Shown here in pieces: positions 24,000 to 31,219 of a DNA stretch of 36,378 nucleotides. The position numbers and the translations under genes were made by a program. The DNA comes from Chloroflexi bacterium OLB13 (GTDB lineage Bacteria > Chloroflexota > Anaerolineae > Aggregatilineales > Phototrophicaceae): positions 1 through 36,378 of the forward strand of contig JZRA01000139.1 in NCBI GenBank assembly GCA_001567485.1, read 5' to 3'. A model generated the notes under the pieces. It was not told the DNA's origin, made no database searches, and saw nothing but the letters and a program-made list of their open reading frames with translations. The first letter of the stretch is position 1. Every line of letters begins with the position of its first letter.

Positions 24000-24221
24000 A
24001 TGGCACGTCAGAACGGTTACTGGGTCGGCGATCAGTTCGTCGAAACGTCCGAAGACCAGAAGACCGGTCAGGAGATCCTCGAAGCAGCGGGCAAAGATCC
24101 TGCTCGAACGCTGGTGGCCGTCAACGCGCGCGGTGAACGCACCATCGTCGATCGTGGGCAGCGGGTTGACGTGCGCGAATTCGACAAGTTTGAAGACCTG
24201 CCGTCATTCATCTACGGCTGA
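24000..24221 (+). CDS. Ubiquitin-like protein (multi-ubiquitin/Prok-Ub type), C-terminal Gly
   Basis: A 73-residue single-domain protein resembling the bacterial multi-ubiquitin family: two N-terminal strands (YWVGDQFVETSE), a helix with TGQEILEAAGKDP (22-34), then LVAVNARGERTIV and a final strand ending SFIYG. It stops at Gly73, so the C-terminus needed for adenylation by an E1 is exposed without trimming. It has one Gly rather than the eukaryotic GG. GGAGG lies 9 nt before the ATG. The E2-like gene follows after 9 nt. Its job would be conjugation to a target via the E1 and E2 encoded next; targets are unknown. Identification rests on sequence style and on the neighbouring genes, which strongly support it. 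Confidence 0.82.
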   Translation: MARQNGYWVGDQFVETSEDQKTGQEILEAAGKDPARTLVAVNARGERTIVDRGQRVDVREFDKFEDLPSFIYG

Positions 24222-24230
24222 ACTGGCTCC

Positions 24231-24695
24231 ATGTCCGCCTTACTACGCCGCGTGCGTGACGAGGTGTTTCAGATCATCGCGCCGGAGTACGGCACCGAGC
24301 CTGATCGCGTCACGTACGACATGGCCGAGGGGACGTGGGTGTGCGTGCGCAATCTGCCGGTGCCGCTGCCTTTGACTCGTAATGGCAGCGGCCTTGTGGA
24401 TGTGCTGCTGCTCGTCCCTCCGTACTATCCGCAGGTGCCGCCTGACGGCTTCTACTGCGACCAGAATCTGCGCATCAAGAATCACTACCTGCTGGGCTGG
24501 CGCGATAAGTATTTCCCGCAGCTTCAGCAAGACCTCGTCAAGCAGGGCTGGCAGTGGTACTGCGCTCACGCCAATCCGCACATCAATTCCGCGGCATGGC
24601 GCACGACCAGCAGCCCCGGCCGGGGGGACAACTTGATGACCTACCTGCACCTATGCCTTGCTATCCTCGGCAAGGAAGGCAGCAAGAATTCGTGA
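24231..24695 (+). CDS. E2-like ubiquitin-conjugating protein (Prok-E2 family)
   Basis: A 154-residue protein with a UBC-type pattern. Strands end in the turn VPPYYPQVPPDGFYC (62-76), matching the YPxxPP turn of E2 enzymes. A helical part follows, with WQWYCAHANPHINSAAW (108-123) and a C-terminal helix MTYLHLCLAIL. Resemblance is to the bacterial Prok-E2_E group. The best candidate for the thioester Cys is C111 in YCAH; C76, C38 and C142 are alternatives. It would accept the Ubl from the E1 domain of the next gene. Its stop overlaps that gene's GTG start as GTGA, indicating translational coupling. No E3-like gene is visible in the window. Confidence 0.82.
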   Translation: MSALLRRVRDEVFQIIAPEYGTEPDRVTYDMAEGTWVCVRNLPVPLPLTRNGSGLVDVLLLVPPYYPQVPPDGFYCDQNLRIKNHYLLGWRDKYFPQLQQDLVKQGWQWYCAHANPHINSAAWRTTSSPGRGDNLMTYLHLCLAILGKEGSKNS

Positions 24696-26161
24696 AAACG
24701 GCGCATCATGTCGAAGTTGTGTTCACGGGCGAGCAGTATGAATGGCTGCATGCGCACCTGTTTCAGCCCAACGATGACGAACAGGCCGCGTATGCGTTCG
24801 CTGCTCCCGCCAAAGGGCCAGACCGGCTCAAACTGCTCGTGCATCACATCCTGCCGCTTGAACGCACTGACTTCGATATCCAGAACGGCGGCTACCTGCA
24901 AGTCAGCGCCGAGACCGCGCGCAATCTGGTGTCGTACACGCTGGACTCGCCGTTCAGCCTGATCGAGATTCACTCGCATCCCTTCGCGCGCGAACGCGTC
25001 GGCTTCAGCGGGATTGATACGGCCGAGGCCAAGCCGCGTTTCGACTGGTTCGCCCAGCATACGCCGGCCACCTTCCATCACGTCATGCTCGTGTTCGGCA
25101 CCGACAGCGCCGACGGCATGATCTATGACCGTACCGACAAGTCGATGCGGCAGATCGGCGGCGTGACGATTCTTGGGCATCCGTTCAAGCGGTTCGCGAT
25201 TGGCGAACATCGCGGCGCGCGAGACCGGCGGCGCGATCCGTATTCGGCGCGTATGATCCGGCAGACGCAGGCGTTTGGGGACGACGGGCAGACGCTGATC
25301 GCCGGGGCGCGCGTCGGTATCGTCGGCCTCGGTGGGATGGGCAGCGCCGTCGCGCAGCAGCTCGCGCTGCTCGGCGTGCGTGATTTCGTGCTGATCGACG
25401 CGGACGCGTTGGAGACCCACAACCTCAACCGGTTCATCGGCGGAACCCCGCGCGACGCGGCCCGCAAGCGCATGAAAGTGGATATCGTCGCCGACCTGAT
25501 CCGGTCGATCGACTCGCGCGCCCGGGTGCGCACCTACGCCTCGAAGTTCCCCACCGCTGAATCGGCCGCCGCGCTCAAGACCGTTGATGTGCTGTTCGGC
25601 TGTGTCGATTCGCACGGGAGCCGTCTGCTGCTGAATGCGTTCTCGGTGCAGTACATGCTGCCGTATATCGACCTCGGCGTCGGGATCAACGCGGACGAGA
25701 GCGGCACGATCACTGAGTCCGGCGGCCAGTACCGGGTGGTGATGCCGGGCGGCTTCTGCCTTGACTGCGTGCGCGCGATTGATCCGGTCGCGGCGGGGCA
25801 GGATCTTCTGCCGGACGATCAACGCAAGCTGCACCAGTCGCGCGGGTATATCCCGACTGAGGACATCGCCGCGCCGGCTGTCGTATTTCTCAATCAAACG
25901 CTGGCGTCGCTGGCGGTGGGCGAGTTCTTGAACCTGTTCACCGCCTATCGCGCGCCGCAGCGGTTGACCTACTACTTCTTGCACGACCAGTCGATGCGGT
26001 CGCTGCACATGGACGACCGGCGCGCCGACTGCGCAGCGTGTATGCCCACGGGGCGGCTTGCGCGTGGCGATCTCGAACCGGTGCTGGGTGGGGAGCCTCC
26101 CAAGCCGATCACACTGTCCACGCTGCCGAGTCCGACTCATGGCCGATCCGATTCCGCGTAA
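24692..26161 (+). CDS. Fusion of JAB/JAMM peptidase and E1/ThiF-like Ubl-activating enzyme
   Basis: 489 residues in two parts. The JAB domain (about 1-165) has IEIHSHP with H94 and H96, then FSGID with S106 and D109. This is the zinc site of a deubiquitinase-type metalloprotease, though the gap to D109 is two residues longer than in RadC-type JAMM proteins. E30 is a candidate catalytic Glu. The E1 domain (about 180-450) has the nucleotide motif GLGGMGS (212-218), D236, HNLNR (243-247), the KRMK basic patch and GCVDS with D305. Zinc-binding pairs C356/C359 and C447/C450 resemble MoeB/ThiF. No separate thioester Cys is certain. It should activate the Ubl and also remove it. GTG 24692 overlaps the E2 stop; an earlier ATG frame runs inside the E2 gene and is rejected. 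Confidence 0.92.
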   Translation: MKTAHHVEVVFTGEQYEWLHAHLFQPNDDEQAAYAFAAPAKGPDRLKLLVHHILPLERTDFDIQNGGYLQVSAETARNLVSYTLDSPFSLIEIHSHPFARERVGFSGIDTAEAKPRFDWFAQHTPATFHHVMLVFGTDSADGMIYDRTDKSMRQIGGVTILGHPFKRFAIGEHRGARDRRRDPYSARMIRQTQAFGDDGQTLIAGARVGIVGLGGMGSAVAQQLALLGVRDFVLIDADALETHNLNRFIGGTPRDAARKRMKVDIVADLIRSIDSRARVRTYASKFPTAESAAALKTVDVLFGCVDSHGSRLLLNAFSVQYMLPYIDLGVGINADESGTITESGGQYRVVMPGGFCLDCVRAIDPVAAGQDLLPDDQRKLHQSRGYIPTEDIAAPAVVFLNQTLASLAVGEFLNLFTAYRAPQRLTYYFLHDQSMRSLHMDDRRADCAACMPTGRLARGDLEPVLGGEPPKPITLSTLPSPTHGRSDSA

Positions 26162-26486
26162 CAGCCGTGCGCACGAGACAGAGGAGTTCCGGCAGGCGCG
26201 CTTAAACCGTGAGCGCCACGCGCCGCCGTTCGGACAGAACGTGGCGGGGGTGCATCGTTTCCGGGGGGCGGAGCCTGCCGCGCCGCATCGTCCGCAGCCG
26301 CAGGCCGCCCGTCCAGCGGAGCCTCGCCTCGGCCTCTTTCGCGAGATGATGAACGCGGCACGCCCAGCACAGCGCCGGGGGGCGCAGTCGCTCGCCGGCC
26401 GATGGCCGTCCGGCCGCGGCTGTACGCGGTCTTCGAGTGGGCGCGCCATCACACGGCGGCGGCGTTCGGGATCCTGCTGGCGGTGA
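26139..26486 (+). CDS. Arg/Pro-rich small protein or N-terminal half of a split membrane protein
   Basis: A 115-residue frame starting with ATG 26139 inside the last codons of the E1 gene (23-base overlap). Residues 1-80 (HETEEFRQARLNRERH, then a Pro/Ala/Arg-rich stretch) look like a disordered cytoplasmic leader. The tail after about residue 82 is Ser/Arg-rich and overlaps the coding frame of the next gene, so it is probably not real protein. Adding one G to the six-G run at 26377-26382 would join this leader to the membrane protein that follows, giving about 289 residues. The joined form is favoured because neither start has a good ribosome site on its own, but two separate genes remain possible. 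Confidence 0.5.
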   Translation: MADPIPRNSRAHETEEFRQARLNRERHAPPFGQNVAGVHRFRGAEPAAPHRPQPQAARPAEPRLGLFREMMNAARPAQRRGAQSLAGRWPSGRGCTRSSSGRAITRRRRSGSCWR

Positions 26487-27007
26487 CGGTGGTCATGGCG
26501 CTCGCGTTCAGGCAGCCCCCGACGCCGGCTGAGACAGCGACCAGCACGGCCTTCGACCCGCAGATACCGGCCCTGATGGCGTCCGCGCCGCAGACCGCCC
26601 CGACGGAAGTATGTACGGTGATGTCGGATCGTCCGACGTTCATCGAACCGTTCACGATCGAGGGACAGAAAGTGCTGATCGCCGACATCCCTGTTCGCGC
26701 GCTGGGGTGCAGCGGACAGTTAGTGCGCGCCGCGCTGTGGGTCTTCCGTTCGCCGCAGATGGCGCTCACGTCACCGGAGGCCCCGGCCGTGTATCGCGGC
26801 GTGGGCGATCAGCTGACGGTGCAGGGCGTCCGGCCGATCGACTCGGACGACCAGTCGGTGACCTTGCGCTTGATCCTGCCGCATGCGGTGTTTCCTGAGT
26901 CGACCACCAGCCCAGTATGGCTGACGCTGGTCACGCAGGCATGGCCGGACGGACGGGCCGCGTCCGCAGGGTCGCGCTACTCCGAGCCGGTGTTCTTCCA
27001 GCGGTGA
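26402..27007 (+). CDS. Membrane-anchored protein at the end of the Ubl operon
   Basis: 201 residues. One membrane helix lies near the N-terminus (about 17-36, AAAFGILLAVTVVMALAF) and is followed by an extracytoplasmic domain of about 160 residues with two Cys (in TEVCTVMSD and ALGCSGQLV) that could form a disulfide. No family is recognised. There is no ribosome site before ATG 26402, and the frame upstream stays open back to 26213 without a start, which fits a frame break in the six-G run at 26377-26382. It follows the E1 gene without a promoter in between. A separate promoter for nusB lies just after it, so it is the last gene of the Ubl operon. Confidence 0.65.
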   Translation: MAVRPRLYAVFEWARHHTAAAFGILLAVTVVMALAFRQPPTPAETATSTAFDPQIPALMASAPQTAPTEVCTVMSDRPTFIEPFTIEGQKVLIADIPVRALGCSGQLVRAALWVFRSPQMALTSPEAPAVYRGVGDQLTVQGVRPIDSDDQSVTLRLILPHAVFPESTTSPVWLTLVTQAWPDGRAASAGSRYSEPVFFQR

Positions 27008-27025
27008 CCGGCGGGTAATGGCATA

Positions 27026-27054
27026 TAGGCAACGGCACAGGCTTCATGTAGACT
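27026..27054 (+). promoter_or_regulatory. Candidate promoter of nusB
   Basis: TAGGCA (27026-27031) and TAGACT (27049-27054) are 17 nt apart, 47 bases before the nusB start. The -10 is identical to that of the tRNA-Pro promoter. Confidence 0.5.
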
Positions 27055-27101
27055 TGCGCGCTGAGTAACGCGTAGTTGAGACCAACTGGAAAGTATTCGC
27101 G

Positions 27102-27649
27102 ATGCCGCTGCCGCAGCCTGACCTCGGCGATCTTGAACCCGGAGACGAAGTCAGCGTCGAAGAAGTCCCTCACCAGTGGACGACTCATGTCAACAGCCTT
27201 GCACGCCAGCTTGCCTTGCAGGCGATATACGAAATCGACAGCGCCGGCCATCCCGTTGGCGAGGTGATCGATCATCTGATCTCGGCATACGACACACCGC
27301 TCCCGGCTGATGTCGTGAGCCTGATGCGCGTTTTGGTGATCGGTGTTTCCAAGCATCGCGCTCGTATTGACGCCGCGATTCAGCCCTTCGCGCCGGAGTT
27401 TCCCGTCAAGCATCTGGCGGTGGTCGATCGCAACATCCTGCGCCTCGCCATCTTCGAGTTTGTCATCGCGCAGCTCGTGCCGATGGGCGTGGCGATTGAC
27501 GAGGCCGTCAGTCTTGCCAAGCGTTCGGCTCGGACTCGTCGCCGCGGTTCGTGAACGGCGTACTTGGAAACTTGATGGAAGACTCGGCGCTGGTCGCCCG
27601 CATGCGTGCGGAGAATGACCCGGCGTCGAGCATGATCGACGATGCGTAG
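27102..27649 (+). CDS. nusB: Transcription antitermination protein NusB, frameshifted
   Basis: NusB binds boxA RNA with NusE and supports antitermination in rRNA operons. Family features are ARQLALQAIYEID (about residues 34-46), LVIGVSKHRARID, AVVDRNILRLAIFE and VAIDEAVSLAK. After LAKR the frame runs into TGA at 27552. A neighbouring frame continues with the expected FGSDSSPRFVNGVLGNL ending and stops with TAG at 27647-27649. One missing base near 27521-27526 (GG or TTT shortened) explains this. Restored length is about 182 residues with an acidic leader. NusB is normally single copy and important, so a sequencing error is more likely than a real mutation. Confidence 0.9.
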
Positions 27650-27657
27650 GAGTCCGC

Positions 27658-28605
27658 ATGTCCAGCTCTAAGAAGAAGTCCGCAGCCAGCGCGTCCGCGC
27701 GCGCCAGAACCGAACTGCGTCAGCGCGAGCGCGAGAAACAGGCGCGGAATCAGCGCATCCGGATCGCCGCGATCATCACCGCAGCGGTCGTGATACTGGC
27801 GGGCGTGGTGCTGGTCATGACGCGGATGCCGGCCGAGGCGCCGATCCCGGAGACGGTTGACCGCTTCGCCGACCTCAATCAGCTCAACACCGAGAAGGGC
27901 TATCCGCGCGTGGGCGACATCGAGGGCGTGCGCGTGTCGGTGTTCAGCACGTTCGGCTGCGAAGAATGCCAGACCTTCCACAACAACACGCTGCCCGCGC
28001 TGCTCGACCGGGCGCGTGCCGGCGACATTTCGCTGACGTTCGTGCCATTAGGCTACGGATCGTCGATCGGCAACCTCAGCGGCGCGATGCGATCTGCCAT
28101 CTGCGCGGCGCAGCAGGGCAAGTTCTTCCAGTACGCCGACGCGCTGTACGCATGGACGGACGCCTACGAGGGCCAAGCCTTCCTCGATAACCGCCTCGTC
28201 ACGGGGGCAGAGAACCTCGGATTGGATATGGCCGCGTTCGGTGAGTGCCGCAGCGCGAACCCGGAACGCGATGTCCTCGCGGCGGCGCAGCAGGATGCCG
28301 GTGGGCGTTCAACGACGCTTGTGCCGCCGGCCGTTGCGGTGAACGACGTGCTGGTTGAATCACTCGACATCGACACGATCAACGCGGACATCGACGCGGC
28401 GATTGCGCTGCGCAGCGGCGTGACGCCAGAGCCGACCAGCGAAGCCGCGAGCGAATCGACTGCTGAACCGACCAGCGAAGCCGCGAGCGAATCGACCGCT
28501 GAACCCACTGTCGAACCGACGACGGAGCCGACAACGGAACCCACGACAGCGCCGACCGACGAACCCACCGCGCAGCCGACCCCGGAACCCACGGACGGCG
28601 GCTAA
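27658..28605 (+). CDS. Membrane-anchored DsbA-like thioredoxin-fold protein with repeat tail
   Basis: 315 residues. A basic leader and one membrane helix (about 33-54) place the rest outside the cytoplasm. The thioredoxin-fold domain has the active-site pair C101-E-E-C104 in FGCEECQTF and a VPPAVAVN segment that supplies the cis-Pro. This is the Thioredoxin_4/DsbA-like group, acting on disulfides of exported proteins. The last 50 residues are a low-complexity Glu-Pro-Thr tail with a tandem 36-base repeat, as in wall-spanning linkers. AGGAG precedes the ATG. Its stop overlaps the start of the next gene by one base (TAATG), so they are co-translated. Confidence 0.9.
   Translation: MSSSKKKSAASASARARTELRQREREKQARNQRIRIAAIITAAVVILAGVVLVMTRMPAEAPIPETVDRFADLNQLNTEKGYPRVGDIEGVRVSVFSTFGCEECQTFHNNTLPALLDRARAGDISLTFVPLGYGSSIGNLSGAMRSAICAAQQGKFFQYADALYAWTDAYEGQAFLDNRLVTGAENLGLDMAAFGECRSANPERDVLAAAQQDAGGRSTTLVPPAVAVNDVLVESLDIDTINADIDAAIALRSGVTPEPTSEAASESTAEPTSEAASESTAEPTVEPTTEPTTEPTTAPTDEPTAQPTPEPTDGG
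28432..28503 (+). repeat. Tandem 36-bp repeat, two copies, in the DsbA-like gene
   Basis: Units 28432-28467 and 28468-28503 differ by one base and encode PTSEAASESTAE twice. Shorter EPT-type degenerate repeats follow to 28602. The unit is a multiple of three, so copy-number change would keep the frame. Confidence 0.9.
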
Positions 28606-29990
28606 TGCGTGTGTCTCCGACCGCGGTCGTCACGGCGGCGATTGCCATTGGCGCGGTGCTTCTGTTGGGCGCTGTCCTGCTGATCGCGCCGCCACGGCCG
28701 CTGCTGCTCTCCGCCGCGTTTGACGACACCGTGCTGTCTCCGAACGCCGACGGCGAAGGGGACGTGACGAACTTTCGCTTTGCGGTGTCGCGGGCGGCGC
28801 GAGTGACGCTCACGCTCGAGGATAGCGAGGCGCGCTACGTCATCCGCGATGACCGGCCGGCCGCGGCTGGCGACTCCGTGCTGGCGTTCAGCGGCGTAGT
28901 GGCGGGCTATGTGCTGCCGGGCGAGGACATCGAAGGCGAAGTCGAACGGCGCGTCGTGCCGGATGGTGACTACACGTGGAAATTCACTGTGGTCGATCCG
29001 GCATCGGGCGAACAGGCCGAACAGACCGGGACGCTTTCGGTGCAAGACGCGGACAGCGATCTACCCATACTCACCGGGTTCACCATCTCGCCGACGGTGT
29101 TCACGCCCAATCAGGACGGCATCGCGGATCGTGTTGCGATCAACGCATATCTACACAAGCCCGCCGAAGTCACCGGCTACTTGATCGGGCCGGATGGTGC
29201 TGCGGCGTACCTGTCGCCACGGCAGACCGAGATCGAGCCGAACGGCGTGGGCTGGAAGCAGTTCGACTATGAAGGCGGCGTCGACATCGGCGCTGATCCA
29301 CCGCCCGACGGCGAGTACGTCGTCGTCGTTGAGGCACAGGACGCGGTCGGTCAGCGCGTATCGGTGCGCGGAAGCTTGACCATCGCCGACGGGGGCAAGC
29401 CGCGCGCGGGGATCCTCGGACAGGCGTCGGGGGCCGACGTCGTGTTCCTCACGCAGCCCTACGACGATTCGTATTACTCCGACAGCACGGGCTTTGGCGC
29501 GCGTATTTCAGCGCCGGACGACCCGACTGCCTACCGCCTCGGGCAGGTGGTCGTGCCGGTCGGCGATATGCTGGTGTTCATGTTGTACGTCGAGAACTAT
29601 GGCAGCAGCGCGATCCGCACCGCCGGGCCAGAGCCGGGGACGGTGTATCAGCAGACGCAGGTGGCGGCCGCGCTGGGGGGCATCGAACAGGACGGCGTGT
29701 GGCGGGTGGGCATCCAGTGTGAGACGAGCGAGGAAAGCTATCCGTACCGCTGGGCGGTCGGCGCGTCCGATCAGCTCACGCGGGTCGAAGACGAGGCGAC
29801 CGGCAACGTCTACAGCTATCTCGAACCCGGCCAGCGCAGCGCGGTGTGGGGGGCTGTGCGCCTCACCGATATTGTGCGGACGACGAACCCGCAGCAGTGT
29901 TGGGCGGGCCTGATTCACGAAGGCGTCGCCGTCGCCAACAACCGGATCGGCGCGCGTGACATCCTGATCGCCAGCCCTGACACCGAGTAA
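28605..29990 (+). CDS. Membrane-anchored surface protein with FlgD-Ig-like domains
   Basis: 461 residues. One N-terminal membrane helix (about 8-28) is followed by two domains that each begin with the hallmark of FlgD-type Ig modules: VLSPNADGEGDVTNFRF and VFTPNQDGIADRVAINAY. Each is followed by DGDYTWKFTVVD- or DGEYVVVVEAQD-like strands. The C-terminal 190 residues (from about QPYDDSYYSD) form a further beta domain with two Cys and no recognised motif. It overlaps the DsbA-like gene by one base; that enzyme could act on its Cys pair. Function is unknown. Such domains usually serve as structural parts of surface proteins. Confidence 0.8.
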   Translation: MRVSPTAVVTAAIAIGAVLLLGAVLLIAPPRPLLLSAAFDDTVLSPNADGEGDVTNFRFAVSRAARVTLTLEDSEARYVIRDDRPAAAGDSVLAFSGVVAGYVLPGEDIEGEVERRVVPDGDYTWKFTVVDPASGEQAEQTGTLSVQDADSDLPILTGFTISPTVFTPNQDGIADRVAINAYLHKPAEVTGYLIGPDGAAAYLSPRQTEIEPNGVGWKQFDYEGGVDIGADPPPDGEYVVVVEAQDAVGQRVSVRGSLTIADGGKPRAGILGQASGADVVFLTQPYDDSYYSDSTGFGARISAPDDPTAYRLGQVVVPVGDMLVFMLYVENYGSSAIRTAGPEPGTVYQQTQVAAALGGIEQDGVWRVGIQCETSEESYPYRWAVGASDQLTRVEDEATGNVYSYLEPGQRSAVWGAVRLTDIVRTTNPQQCWAGLIHEGVAVANNRIGARDILIASPDTE

Positions 29991-30004
29991 CTCTACGCCG
30001 GGTG

Positions 30005-30034
30005 TTGGTCAGTTTGCCCGTGCCGCGCTAGACT
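30005..30034 (+). promoter_or_regulatory. Candidate promoter of the flavin oxidase gene
   Basis: TTGGTC (30005-30010) and TAGACT (30029-30034) are 18 nt apart, 30 bases before the ATG. The -10 is the same hexamer as at the tRNA-Pro and nusB promoters. Confidence 0.45.
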
Positions 30035-30064
30035 CTACACAGCGTTTACCACGGGGCGGCGCGC

Positions 30065-31219
30065 ATGACAACCGACGTGATTGTGCTTGGCGCAGGCGGC
30101 GCCGGCAGCGCAGCGGCGTACTATTTGGCCCGGCGCGGCCAACGGGTGCTGCTGCTAGAGCAGTTCGCTATCGACCATCCCTACGGCAGCAGTTTCGGCA
30201 ACAGCCGCATCATCCGCTACATGTACGACCATGCCACGTATGTTGGGATGGCGAAAGCGGCGTATCCGCTGTGGTACGCGCTGCAAGACGAGGCGGGCGA
30301 ACGGCTGCTCTACGAGACCGGCGGCCTTGACTTCGGCCGGCGCGGCGCGCCCACGCTGGAAGCGACGTTGAACGCCGTCAAGCAGTTCGGCATCGCCGTC
30401 GAGCAGCTCACACCGGCGGAAGGCATGCGGCGCTATCCGCAGTTCCGCTTCGATGACGACATGACTATCCTTTATCAGCGCGACTACGGGCTGCTCAACG
30501 CGTCGGCGTGTGTGAAGGCGCATGTGCGGCTGGCGGCCCGTCATGGCGCGGTCGTGGTCGAGAACGCGCCGGTTATTCGGATCGACGTGCGCGATGGCGG
30601 CGTCGAGGTCGTTACGCCGCAGGGGACGCACGCAGCTGAACGGTTGATCGTGACGGCAGGGGCATGGACGGCCCCGCTGCTCGCGCCGCTCGGAGTCAAC
30701 CTTCCGCTGCAAGTCGAGCGCGTGCAGTACGTGTTCCTGCAAGCTCCGAATCCTGACGATTACCGTCCCGGTCGCTATCCGATCTTCATTTCGCACCTGT
30801 ACGAGTCCTATGAACACGTACCGTACAGCATCCCGGATTACGACGGCGCGGGTGTCAAGCTGGCGTTCCACGGTGGCGAGGCCGTCGCCAGCGCGGATGA
30901 GGTCAACCGGGCGCCGGACACGGACGCGGTCGATAAGCTGCGCCCGTTCCTGCGCGACGTGCTGCCGGACTTGGCCGATGCGCCGGCCCGCGAAACTCAC
31001 GTCTGCCTGTACAGCATGACGCCTGACCACCACTTTGTGATCGACCAGCATCCAGTCCACGCGAACATCCTGTTCGCCAGCCCGTGCAGCGGCCACGGCT
31101 TCAAGTTCACGACGCTCATCGGCAGTATGTTGGCGGATTGGTCGATCGACGGAAAAACTGAGCACGACCTGAGCCTTTTCACGCACACGCGGTTTGCAGC
31201 CCATGAATCTGTTACGTAA
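30065..31219 (+). CDS. FAD-dependent oxidase, monomeric sarcosine oxidase/N-methyltryptophan oxidase family
   Basis: A 384-residue cytoplasmic flavoenzyme that oxidises N-methyl amino acids to free amine, formaldehyde and hydrogen peroxide. The FAD-binding GAGGAGS is at residues 9-15. NSRIIRYMY and GGLDFG follow the family pattern. C314 in HVCLYSMTPDHHF aligns with the Cys that binds FAD covalently in monomeric sarcosine oxidase. SGHGFKF near the C-terminus is also conserved. Length is typical. It overlaps the next gene by 17 bases. Substrate may be sarcosine, N-methyltryptophan or a similar secondary amine. Confidence 0.92.
   Translation: MTTDVIVLGAGGAGSAAAYYLARRGQRVLLLEQFAIDHPYGSSFGNSRIIRYMYDHATYVGMAKAAYPLWYALQDEAGERLLYETGGLDFGRRGAPTLEATLNAVKQFGIAVEQLTPAEGMRRYPQFRFDDDMTILYQRDYGLLNASACVKAHVRLAARHGAVVVENAPVIRIDVRDGGVEVVTPQGTHAAERLIVTAGAWTAPLLAPLGVNLPLQVERVQYVFLQAPNPDDYRPGRYPIFISHLYESYEHVPYSIPDYDGAGVKLAFHGGEAVASADEVNRAPDTDAVDKLRPFLRDVLPDLADAPARETHVCLYSMTPDHHFVIDQHPVHANILFASPCSGHGFKFTTLIGSMLADWSIDGKTEHDLSLFTHTRFAAHESVT

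Noticed and set aside
24554..24691. Earlier ATG for the JAB-E1 protein inside the E2 gene
   Set aside because: The extra 46 residues are an out-of-frame reading of the E2 C-terminus. The GTGA overlap at 24692 gives a normal JAB start.
24641..26452. Long open frame on the minus strand opposite the E2 and JAB-E1 genes
   Set aside because: It is Arg- and His-rich with no domain, ribosome site or promoter. The plus strand carries complete JAMM and E1 motifs.
24000..27007. Ubl operon considered as a CBASS locus
   Set aside because: CBASS Cap2/Cap3 genes accompany a cGAS-like nucleotidyltransferase and an effector. No such nucleotidyltransferase is present in the window, and a dedicated Ubl gene is.
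28432..28602. Repeats considered as a CRISPR array
   Set aside because: The units are directly adjacent without spacers and lie inside an open frame encoding Glu-Pro-Thr repeats.
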